Shown here: positions 1 to 10,349 of the stretch, one piece after another
How the letters are laid out: each line of letters opens with the position of its first letter
How positions within the stretch are numbered: position 1 is the stretch's first letter
Origin: Allacma fusca
Lineage: Eukaryota; Arthropoda; Collembola; Symphypleona; Sminthuridae
Direction of reading: 5' to 3'
Assembly: GCA_947179485.1 (NCBI GenBank)
Contig: OX359245.1
Span: 50,703,067 to 50,767,066, forward strand
Length of the DNA stretch: 64,000 nucleotides
Notes under the pieces: model-generated
Told to the model about the DNA's origin: nothing
The model's database searches: none
What the model saw: only the letters and a program-made list of their open reading frames with translations
Position numbers and translations under genes: made by a program

Positions 1-547
1 TTCCCGCCGCACATTCGCCGTATTATTCGGCCAAATTAATGGCCAAAGGTCACAACTTACTTGATACTACGGATAGGTAAATAACTAAATTGTAAATAAT
101 TAGGATACTGATGGTGGATTGACATCCCTTCGAAATCTTATTACTTTCAATTTGTACTAGGTTCGGTTAAAAATGGAAAAGATTGATCACAGCCAGGTTA
201 ACATTTAGGTAGGAAGAAGGCACGATTTTTTAAAATTCCCCTTTGAATTTTTGTCTTTCGAGATCTGGCAGTTTTAGTTAATGGTTAAAGGATTCCGGGC
301 CTGTGTGAAAGTATAAAAATGGCGAGTGGTGTTATCAATCAAAATTTTAACCTGGCTGTGATCAATCTTTTCCATTTTTAACCTAACCTAGTACAAATTG
401 AAAGTAATAAGATTTCGAAGGGATGTCAATCAACCATCAGTATCCTAATTATTTACAATTTAGTTATTTACCTATCCGTAGTATCAAGTAAGTTGTGACC
501 TTTGGCCATTAATTTGGCCGAATAATACGGCGAATGTTCGGCGGGAA
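1..547. repeat. Foldback element with ~200-bp near-identical inverted arms
   Basis: Bases 1 to about 203 and about 347 to 547 are inverted copies of each other with only a few mismatches. The outer ends read TTCCCGCCG and CGGCGGGAA, and a unique spacer of about 140 bp lies between the arms. The near identity suggests a young insertion or gene conversion. The left end coincides with the window edge, so the element may extend further left. No transposase is visible. Transcription through it would give a long hairpin RNA. It is best called a foldback/MITE-like DNA element; its superfamily cannot be assigned. Confidence 0.85.
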
Positions 548-1104
548 TTTTGAAATTTAAGGTGGAAAAAGGTGGACAAAGTGTAAAAAGTGGAAAAAGT
601 GGAAAAGGGTGGAAAAAGTGGAAAAAAAAGGTGGAAAAGTGGAAACGGCCGGGATTGTAAAATCTAGCCTTCGCGAGATACTTAGTTACCCCCGAAAACG
701 ACCGAAAATTGTTCGTATGTCGGAGAAATATCATTGAATTTTAATGGCATGTGGACGTTACCGTACAGGTTTCCGAAAAACAAATGTAGATATCATAAAC
801 TGTTACTGGCAATTGTAAATCAACACGACAGAACTATTCCGTACAACTGCAGAACATTACGAAATTAAACCATTCAAAATTAAACCATTTTACATATAGT
901 GCAGCATATAGGTTTCTGTTAGAATTACGATTTACTTTATGATAAGTAATGACAAATTTTAGTCAATTTACCCCAAAATACTGAAAAGTAATGTTTTTGT
1001 CAGTTACTTTGAAATCAGGACTAATTTCGAGCTCATCAGGTCATCAGGTCACCCTAAGTCAAATCAGGACAGTCCTGATCAAATCAGGACTTCTGGGCAC
1101 CCTG
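548..1104. other. Non-coding stretch with GTGGAAAAAG simple repeats and a possible hAT-like terminus
   Basis: Bases 560-645 are a purine-rich run of GTGGAAAAAG-like units. At 1012-1104 ATCAGGAC and ATCAGGTC motifs recur, and the stretch ends with CTGGGCACCCTG. Its reverse complement, CAGGGTGCCCAG, resembles a hAT terminal inverted repeat. The HECT-like coding sequence begins immediately after it. No partner end was found upstream, so a truncated hAT-type MITE is only a suggestion. Confidence 0.35.
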
Positions 1105-2540
1105 GTGAGGAGTTGTACAATGCTATCTCAGAACTCTTTACGCAATCAAATGGTAAGAAATTCCCGGATTTAGTTTTAAATTGGACAATTGGTTATGTCC
1201 GCGGAAGAGGAAATATCAAGTTTACTTATTTTGACTCCGGTCCATCACCACTGAAGATAATCGGACTTAAGATCTCATGCCTATATGCTCGTCCGGATCG
1301 AAATTTGGTTGCAATTGATCATGTAATTATTAATATTAATAGGTGACTGTCACCTGTACTATAAGTGTTTATTATGTATTGTTAAATGTTTTTGATATTA
1401 TGAATATAGGAGCTGCAGACATTAGGTGGACCCTGTTGTGATATCCTCATCTGCTGATATTAATCATTCTGACAGTGCTGATTACACTGGTGAGTCTAGA
1501 GTAATATCATGCAGTATATTGGGACTCATTATACATGTCATTAAAACTTATTCCCAATATTGTTTTTAAAAAGTTTTATTCCCAATAGGTTTGACGCATG
1601 AAGCCTTTCAAGCTCGAATTAGACAAAACAATTTGGGCACTCAAATAATCCAGGTTTCACAGATTACTGATGAGCATATTTCATTGGAGTCTGAGCTAAG
1701 AAAATTCAGGACTGGAGAAATTCGCCCACACATGCTACCTCGAATACGAATGACACAAGTGGATAGTATGTCATCTTAAATTTGTATGTGTATATTTCTA
1801 GTCTGTATCTTACGTTTGATTTTAGCCATTGATGCTGGAGGACCACTTCGCGCATATATTTGGACTTTATTGAAGAAATCATTAATATCTAATGTTTTCA
1901 ACGGAGTCCCAATTTTTGAAGGTGAAATGAATCATCTTGTTCCTGTTCGCGATGTTTGTTTGTTGAATGATGAGGCTTTCTACGCTCTTGGAAAATTTCT
2001 TGGATTTAGCATCCTCAATGCCAGTGTCGGGTTTTTTGGCATAAGCCCCATTGTTTCAAATTTTCTGGTCTCAGAAACGGATGACTCGCTCCAGGAAAGT
2101 ATTACGGAGTTTAATATTTTGTATGCAGAATTCCGTGTAGCCGTAAATAAGGTCGGTTGCTATTATTGTTTTAATCGCAAAAACTGGGGATGATTAACAT
2201 GTCATTTGTTTGCATTCAGTTGGAGCACTGCTTTTTTAACGGAATGAAATTTGGTGAATGCTTTCATTCACCAAACTTTTTAATAATTATTCATAAAAAT
2301 TATTTAAATTGCGTTAATGTTGTTACATGTGCCAATCGTATGTACATTGTTTCAGATGACCAAAAAGTTGCAGATTTCATTCAAGCTATTACAGGATCAG
2401 TAATTCTAGGATATCACAAACTAATATTCCAAGAAGACTCAACAATCACAGAATTTCGTATTGATACATGCGAGTGTAGTCTATACGTGTCATTCCGTAT
2501 CTTTCACAAGAACAGTTTTATAACAAAATGGAGGCATTGA
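1105..2540 (+). CDS. HECT-type E3 ubiquitin ligase-like protein (5' end undefined, probably degenerate)
   Basis: Five putative exons join in phase: about 1105-1322, 1426-1489, 1589-1765, 1826-2155 and 2356-2540. The fourth resembles the HECT N-lobe (GGPLR near its start, then ALGKFLGFSI). The last resembles the C-lobe and carries DTCECSLYV, where the Cys of DTC matches the HECT catalytic cysteine, followed by a short tail and stop. The relatives are the G2E3-like HECT proteins that are multicopy in many invertebrates. HECT ligases accept ubiquitin from an E2 on this Cys and pass it to substrates. Roughly 100 residues expected between N-lobe and C-lobe are missing. The donor at 2155 is weak, and no convincing start codon was found because the reading begins at a possible transposon end. 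A pseudogene or an incompletely recovered gene is likely. Confidence 0.5.
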
Positions 2541-3826
2541 TGACGAACTCGGCCTTTGGATTTTCAAAAGCTTAGAAATCGGGCTTAGTTTTGTTATGAA
2601 TCGTGATTAATCATCCATTATTAGCCCCATAATTAATAAATTACATTGTTGTCTCAATTTAGGATTTTAATAATCGCGTTTGAGATCCATTGGGGAACAA
2701 ATGTTTATTCATATTGTGATTTTATTGTTTTCCTGAAACTACTTTGTCCTTAAGTTAGTTTCATACTTCAGTTGCTTTTATGACATGTATTGCCTTTCAC
2801 GTTAAAATTGTGATTACACGTAAGTGGGCATTAAAGTTTTTAGTTGCTAAGTTTTTGTTCAGGTATGAAAAAACGCAGGTACACAGTTTTGCTGTTATCT
2901 ATAGTTTCCAAATCATGAAATATATTTTTGCAATAAATCATTGCCATGCATTATTATTGTTGTCCAGCACTTTTTAAGGCTTAAGGTTAAAGGGGATCGC
3001 ATTAGATTTCCATCCAACTGTAACGATCAATTTTTTTATGTCAACTAACAATAAAGCTTATTGGTGTACCTAAATTACTATCAACTGAACCCGCAACCCA
3101 TACACCAAAATTACTTTATCTTCATTCCAAACATATGACAAAAAAGAAAGGAGAACTCATAAGTCATCTTTCCCTTCACACAAAACTTTTCCCGTATCAG
3201 AGTCCAGCAATTTCCAGTTCTATATACACAATTAATACAACGCCCCAACAACATTTACAATTTCCATACAATTACTAATAATAATAAATATAAAAATCAT
3301 AAAAATTGAAAGTCTTATTACCATACATTTTGAAATCCTTATGTCCCATAACAACTCCCTATCTTCGCTATTCTGTGTTTTATTCGAACACAGCTATTCT
3401 GTGCTATTCCTCTCATATCTCCAATTGGCCCATGAATTTTCAAGCTGTTCTGCGCGAAATTAAAGCACGTATGCACATGCAATGTAAATCTCGTCAAGGC
3501 AAGAAATTCAAACTCGATGGTTGACAGTGTTGACACTCCTTACGGTTAAAGTGTCAATCTATGGTTGACAAGCAACCGATGGTTGACAGTCACTCTATGG
3601 TTGGAAGTATATATAAGCCAATCGGCGATACAAGAGGCGTGCCTAACACGCCTGTCCTTAATTGGCCAGGTATCATTCCCATTTGCGTCGACAGTACAAT
3701 GACCGGGACTCGTAAACAGCACATGTAACGGCTGACTCAAGTTGAAGTTGACGAAAAGTCCTCACAATCAGCCACTTTTGAAGACGGAAGCTACAACAAT
3801 ATAGTGGTATTGAACTTTACTGCACT

Positions 3827-4758
3827 TAGGCACTGCTGCCCGCCAAGTTTTAATTCTATTCTATTCTATTCTATTTACAACTAAGTCTTGTATATTCAAG
3901 TCCTATTATATTCTGCTAAAGGTTTGTCGAGGCTATTCAAGTCTATTCCTATTCCAACAAAATTAGATAATTCCTATTCTATTCCTATTCAAATTCTATT
4001 CCTCAGCAATTAAAAACCGCGTGCTGAAAACTAGTGGATAAAGCGTGCTGTATAAATATAACTACATTTTCTTTCACAATTCCAATTTCCAGGTCCTTGA
4101 ATTATAACTTGCTGTTGACAATGATAATAAAATAACTGATATTTACCAAATTTACGAGTCACTTCCAGGCAGAAGAGAATTAAACGGGCGTATAAATAAT
4201 TACTTGTACTTAACAATTGGCAGTTAACAGACCTGTATTAATAAAGTAATGCCTACCCTCAAAATATATTTCTAGCTTTCAGGGTGACGCCAGCCCTTTA
4301 GTAAAAAAACCTTGTATGTACGTCCGTTTGTGTGTCCTTCCGCACGATATCTCAAAAACTGCTGCACCGATTTCAATGAAATTTATATAATTTTTTGAAA
4401 GAAATTCTGAAATTTAAAAAATAACTCAAAATTCGTCCTACTTCGCGGTACTGATGCCACCCTACTCGAAGCCTCAAATTATCGCGTACCGAGGATTTTT
4501 ACACATGAAATCAAAGGGCTTTAGTTAATTTTTTTTGTTTATGACATTCTCAGATGCTCAGATTTGAATAAGAATTTCACTGTTTTTACTATTCAATTCT
4601 AATCTTGGCATCAGGTGCATATTCTATTCTATTCTATTCTGGTTTCAAAAATCGAGCTATTCAATTCTATTCGATTTATTTCTGTATAAATTTCAGTAAT
4701 TCTATTCAAATTCCTATTTTCCTATTCAAGTCGGAATAGAATAGGGTAGCAGTGCTAC
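3827..4758. mobile_element. Possible MITE with TTCTA-rich ends
   Basis: The left end (GCACTGCTGCCC, about 3830) and the right end (GGGTAGCAGTGC, about 4744) are near-perfect inverted repeats. Just inside each lie runs of TTCTA or its complement. A clear target-site duplication was not found. It has no coding capacity. This is probably a non-autonomous DNA transposon, superfamily unknown. Confidence 0.4.
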
Positions 4759-5799
4759 TAGGTAAGTTTTTAAATTGTTGTCTTACGTAAAAAACAGAAA
4801 AAATAAAATAAAAATATATAGTTGTACTAGGAACTTTAAATGACTCCTGTATTGATTCACGTTTGTATTATTGCAGGTTTCAAAACTGAAGCGGAATGGT
4901 TCCTTGCTGGTTAATTTAAGGTAAGTTATTAAATTAATTTCAGATAATAGAAACTAGCTGTTAAATTCTACTAAATAAATATTTAATTACCTACAAATAT
5001 TGTTATCAACAATAGTTACGTCCCCTGGATTCCCGTTATAAATAGTCAACTGAAATGTGCTACATGTCGAATTTATTTCATGTTTCAAGTTAGCGTTTTA
5101 TTATTAATGTAACTAATAATTCAATTTTATTTCATTTCAATTCTTTCCATTTTTAGATGGTTAGTGGAGTACCCGACAAGATATTCCCACGCTCCTTCCC
5201 CCTTTGTGGAGCGTATAGTGAAGTTCGTATGTAAGTTTAGTGTAATTTTTGTTTTACTTGTACATAAAATATTGATAATAAAAGAAGTTTTAAATAATTC
5301 GAAATAGTTTGATTTCAACCTCTTATTTTGCTACAATTGTTTATAGTTTATAAGGCATATACTAATCATAAGTCCATATTTAACTACATGGGGAGCAGGG
5401 CCAATATTACATCCAGTTAGGAATGTTCTTATGGGAAAGGGCATATGGGAGAGGGTCGCATGGGCGCAGTCTTGCAGGACACTCGTTGGGATTTTCGATA
5501 AAAGGCCCAACGAATTTCCCATAGCACTATCCCTATATGCGTCCCATAGAAACACTTGCGCGGGTTACCCAATATTACGGGTATAAAATATTGTAGCCAA
5601 AAAGGACCCAAAATTATTGGGTCCAAAATACATGCACCCATATTGAACCTGAACCCAAATACCCGGGTGCCACTTGAACCCATGCGATGCACTACATCAC
5701 ATGAAAATGACAAAAACGCCAGGGAATTTTGGGCAGGCAGAAAGACAAAATTTTCAAGGCATTTTCAATTCCCCAAACCTGCGTACAACATTCATAATT

Positions 5800-6250
5800 A
5801 ACCCCCCATACAAATATAATCAAATTTTCTCCAAGGTAATCCCTCCTACATGGATATTAATGTTTTCCTCCGCAAAGAACACCTCTAGTATAGCTTGTTT
5901 ATCTCTGATGTGCATATGTACAGACTGCATAATTTCCTGCCCCAAAAAAATTTAATTAAATTTTCTGCAAATATAATCCCATAAGGGATTCATTGGGGAG
6001 AGGAGGGACATTTTAGAGGGATTAACGTTCGAGAAAATTTGACTATATTTGTGTGGGGGGCTATCTACGCAGGCTGCACATATGCACAAAACAGATAAAC
6101 AAGGTATGCTGGAGGAATTATTTGAGGGGTACTACAGTGCACTACATGTTGGGAAGATTACCTTCGAATAAAATTTGACGATTTTTATATGGGAGGCTAA
6201 TCATTAATGTTGGACACCTGTACATATATCCTAGGACAAAACTCAAGTTT
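5800..6250. repeat. Rearranged copies of a ~130-bp repeat
   Basis: The block at 5803-5850 (CCCCCCATACAAATATAATC and onward) recurs inverted at about 6018-6062 and again, more diverged, at about 6158-6202. The block at 5888-5935 (GCTTGTTTATCTCTGATG and onward) recurs inverted at about 6068-6110. The order is A-B-A'-B' rather than a simple hairpin, so this is a cluster of repeat copies in both orientations. Confidence 0.55.
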
Positions 6251-6659
6251 AGTTTATACGTATGTATAAGTTATTAAATATGGAGTGAATATATCATATC
6301 GACTACATACATACGGGTGTGTCATGGTGGGGGGATTACTTTTGGGTGGAATTTTGTTGCGGATATTTAAATGTGGACGTTAAAACTTGAATTTGCTTGA
6401 AATAGTAAACATCAAAATTTCATCGACTTTCAAAGCTTGAAAATCCTTATGGGATTTAACATTGAAATTTTCTAGCAAGACGACCCCCACCTGTGGTACC
6501 GTTTTAAATTTTGAAACTTTGATGACGTGTCCTAAGAGAACAGGGCAAAATGCACTCGAGTTACATGAGTTTTGAAACATACTAGGGTAGTACTAAAACA
6601 TGAGCCATGCTTTGTTTGAATCCGCGTGTACCGTCCCAAAATCTTACCTTGTTAGAGTG

Positions 6660-6750
6660 GTTTGGTACTGTACTCATGATCATAGTATGTCGGTATCATA
6701 TCAAAAGTTGATACCATCACTCTTTTTTAATTTTGATACCTTTAATACCT
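6660..6750 (+). repeat. GGTATCATA-rich interspersed repeat, copy 1
   Basis: This segment, containing GTATGTCGGTATCATATC and a TTTTTTAATTTTGATAC tract, matches the reverse complement of about 17680-17770 over some 70 bp with few differences. The similarity then fades into GATACC/GGTATC motifs. The two copies sit on either side of the zinc-protein gene, the hAT gene and Harbinger element 1. Confidence 0.7.
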
Positions 6751-7300
6751 TACAAAGGGACAGGCTAAAAACTGGTGGGAGGCAAGCACTACGGAACTGG
6801 TATGATACCAAGGTATCAGGAATTGATGCTTGTTCGCCCTTCAGATTTATGACTGGTATCAAAATTTGATGCATGAACGCACACAAACTGTAGAGCTTAA
6901 AAAACTAAAAAGCTGCTTCAATATAGTCCCCTCTTCTCAGGAGACTCCTGTAAAAGTTGTAAATTAGGAACTAACTGCAAGTAGTTACTCTAGTAAGAAA
7001 TACAAAAATATGTAATTACTCGTCTCAGCGTCAGTTCTCATTAGATTGCCATTGAAATGTTCGAATTCAACTATGGTAATTGTATGCAAATAAAAAACAA
7101 TGTGAACATTGCTTGGCAATATAGAAGCTGACGATGTCAGCCTGAAATCACATTACTGCTATTGAAAGTACACTTTGAAAGAACAAACCACAAAAACAAG
7201 TCAGTGGTAATTTTCAAATTTACATTTGTAGAACTGTGAATACACTTAAACTGAAAATAGAACTCGTTTGTGTTACATTATTTCGCAGTGGTTGTAAAAG

Positions 7301-7308
7301 TATAAAAA
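7301..7308 (+). promoter_or_regulatory. Probable TATA box of the zinc-protein gene
   Basis: TATAAAAA lies upstream of a good 5'-UTR donor (AAG|GTAAGT at 7491/7492). That donor pairs with the acceptor TTGATTGCAG at 7613, which precedes the ATG at 7634. Transcription would start near 7330. Confidence 0.5.
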
Positions 7309-7633
7309 GGCGGAATTCTTATCTGTTTCATCCAGTAGGCTCCAAATATAACTGTGATTATGATTGAATTTTCGGGCAGTATTTTTTAGTATAGCGTTAC
7401 GGTCCTATATTTTTATTTTGAAAGGTAACTCGTTCATTCAACAGTTAAACAGAGGTTGTGACGCTAAAAGAAATTGGTCATCTTCAAAAAGGTAAGTAAA
7501 GATACAAAGTTATAAAAAATTACATTTGACAAGGGAACGAGAATTCCCTATTACGAAATTCATATTTTTTAGACAGGATTCATGTAATGAAATAATTTAT
7601 AATTTGATTGCAGTTTTGTTGGCGTCTATAGAC

Positions 7634-10024
7634 ATGAATTCGCAGGCAAGTTCACACAACCTTGACGGCTGCCAGGACGACGTAATGTATATCTCCAGTA
7701 GCAGCGTTTCTGTGAATCAACCTGCGATTGTGAACAGATCAACCCTGCATTTGATCGGTCCGACGCAGGTTCATAGTCCCATCAGTACATCACAGTCCGT
7801 ATCTGAGGTGTCGCAGAATTTGCAGTGTTACGGGAATCTTAGCAACCCATATAAAAATACGGATACTGGAAAGACTTTCAAAATTGGTAAGTAAAAAATA
7901 TTGGGTGCATTCACGTTTACTTGGTTCAAATGGAAACATTGGAACAAACTCTTTAGTGATTATTTGCACCTTTTTGACAATAACCAAAGACTACAATAAA
8001 ACCACGGTAATTTTTTCAGAAAACCTAGCTGATGTGGTTACTCAACCCAATAATTTAAGCACAGTAATATTGCCGGCAGCGGAAGCGGAAAACGTCATGC
8101 AGATGCAAGTATTAACACTGCAAGTTTAGAAGCGTCTATCTCTGTGGAAGTACAGACCGAAGACTATCTTGTCACTAACTCCAAATCTCCGGATCCGACA
8201 ACAATTATTGGTGTCGACAAATTGCTCCGGACACCGTATTCAGTTGCCAACAACGCAGGAAATCCCGAGCTTTGTCCAATGGTAGATTTCCATTCGTTTT
8301 GTTTGTGCTGTTACGATTTCCCTGTCAAGCCGTACACTGCACTGGAATGGCCAACAACCCATGACGTGAACTTTGAATTGGCTCTGAAATTTAGGAATTC
8401 GTTCTTTAGTCTTGTTTCGGAAGCGGCTGAGAATCTACCAAGGTCAGGGACTGGGTTGGAATCTCCGGAGGCGTCCATAGTTACACATGAAGGTGATATA
8501 AATATTACAACTTAGCTTGCATTTACTGTGGTTATTATAATTACAGAATCGTTCAACGTAATCAGCATTGTGAGTGATGACTTAATTGTAGCTGTGTATT
8601 TCTTGCAGTTTTACCCTCGCTGCTTGGTCACGGACGATGCTTCTGCTGCTATAGTGCGGAGTACGTACATTTAGATCCTCTTTCATGGCCACCAAAGTCG
8701 ACACGTGCCGTGGCTTATAACCAAAATGATTCCGACAGCGAATCCATGCAATCAAACGGAACAAATTCAAGCATGACGTCAAATCGTAGTGAACATGACG
8801 AGAGCAGTGAACGTGATAGAGCAGAACAACCTCAAGCTGAAGTCTCAAAAATAGTAGCCGGAAACAACATTGCGTCAACTCAGGGTTTGCACAAGCCTAG
8901 CAGTGGTACTGCTAGAGATTTGCCTTTGGCTGATACGGACAGGTCATGGGATCCTGTATTATCGAAATTATTCAGTGAGTACCACCAACAGAAATGTTTT
9001 TAATTTACATCAGCTCAAACCTATAAACATTCTATGTAATTGTTCTGTGCTCAAAAGACATTTGTGACATTTTTTGCTACTTATAGGCAACCTTACTGGT
9101 TCTACGGACAGTGTCACCTCCGAAAGAAGTATTGTCGTTAGTAGGAGCCCATGTATAAATTACACTACTGCTGAATGTATTGACCCTCGACGGCCTCGAC
9201 TTGCGTCCTCGGCAAGTACGGACAAGGACATACCGCGCGTGGTTTTCGATGCAAATCGATTTATGGATGAACGTGCCAGCAAGGGCTACGTGTACAGTGC
9301 ACACCCTTTGCCTCCGTTGCACACAACCGTAAGCAATGGTGTGAACAGTACTGAGTCAAGTAAAACTGACATGGAAAGGCAACAATCTCAAGCTGCCATA
9401 ACTGAACCCAAAAGCAAACGACGAAAACTACAAGGTATCAATTCATGATGAATTGCCAATTATTTCGATTGCATTAGGTGTAAATTGAAACGAAAGTGCT
9501 TTCCAGGAGACCCATCTCCTCCGAAGCTAAGGCTAGCAGTGGAAAATTTGGGTCAACGTGAGACAGGAAACGTAGTAATGAAAGTTTCAACAGCCCCTGC
9601 CAATTTCAATGACGGCACGTCACCCAGTCCTTCAACGAAAAGGGTCCGATTTGAGATGATTGGGAACATGCGATTTTACAGCAATGGTAAACTGCAGGAT
9701 CTTTACTGTGACATGTGTGCCGGTTCTTACCCTACCGGAGCTTCGTTTAAACGTCATTTTCTGGACATTCACGTGCCCACTCGTTGCAAAGGTTCTACTA
9801 AGGTGAAGACTCCCTCCGAAAGGACAAATAGTTTTATGTGTGTTATTTCAGGGTGCTCGTACGAGAGCGAAAGTACAGCCAATCGACGGGCCCACATGAT
9901 AGACGTGCATGAGTGTCGCATGTCGCACAAAACCTTGAACGTTGTTACAGGTCATGTCGAGCCATGTCTTAAATCACAAGGCAGTCAGGGAAAATACTCC
10001 ACAAGATTAAATAAGAAAAAATAG
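7634..10024 (+). CDS. Novel zinc-binding nuclear-type protein with two C2H2 fingers and a duplicated CxCCY-WP motif
   Basis: Coding exons 7634-7886, 8103-8492, 8609-8974, 9087-9434 and 9507-10024 join in phase (every junction is phase 1) into 624 aa. A 5'-UTR exon ends at 7491. Two C2H2 fingers lie near the C-terminus: Cys520, Cys523, His536, His541 and Cys564, Cys569, His582, His587. Upstream there are two copies of C-x-C-C-Y-x11-W-P, at Cys151/153/154 with W167 and at Cys225/227/228 with W241, with identical spacing. A basic KSKRRKLQ stretch before exon 5 looks like a nuclear localisation signal, and Ser/Thr-rich linkers separate the modules. I recognise no family. Binding to DNA or chromatin is inferred from the fingers only. 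An upstream acceptor at 8019/8020 gives a short isoform. Confidence 0.8.
8020..8129 (+). CDS. Alternative, longer start of exon 2 giving a truncated isoform
   Basis: The acceptor TTTTTTCAG ending at 8019 is stronger by eye than the one ending at 8102, and it also matches the phase of exon 1. Reading on adds about 36 residues, ending at a stop at 8127-8129, so the product would be about 120 aa and lack all the Cys motifs. The two acceptors are 83 nt apart and lead into different frames. It could be a regulated isoform, a nonsense-mediated-decay switch, or a sign of an indel in this exon. Confidence 0.45.
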
Positions 10025-10349
10025 ATTCAAAATTTGTTGATTGTATGATTTTCATGTTTTTTAGACTTACCAATTCTGACAATGCATACACAATATGCAT
10101 GATTTAAGTAAATGTGTTAAACTTTATTATTTTTTGTGAAGTTTTAAACGATTTGCATTTTTTAAATACATAAACATTAATTTTCCGTTTGACAAAATAT
10201 TTTTGGTCTTGTCCTACTGCTTTTTTATTTCTCTATGTAGTATTATCTATGAATATTATAATACGACATGTGACCAATCATTCAAAATAGAGCATTGCTA
10301 TGGTGCGGTGCGGCTTTCATTTATGATCGATCCTAAAAATTAGCCTACA

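Larger units (their letters stand above)
2541..7300. other. Intergenic region with repeats, no convincing gene
   Basis: I see no supported coding exon here. Contents by position are ATGGTTGACAG-type repeats at 3515-3605, a TTCTA-rich inverted-end element at 3827-4758, and dispersed inverted/direct repeats at 5800-6250. One copy of a GGTATCATA-rich repeat at 6660-6750 has an inverted relative near 17680-17770. The open frames in this interval are short, lack splice structure and resemble no family I know. Confidence 0.6.
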
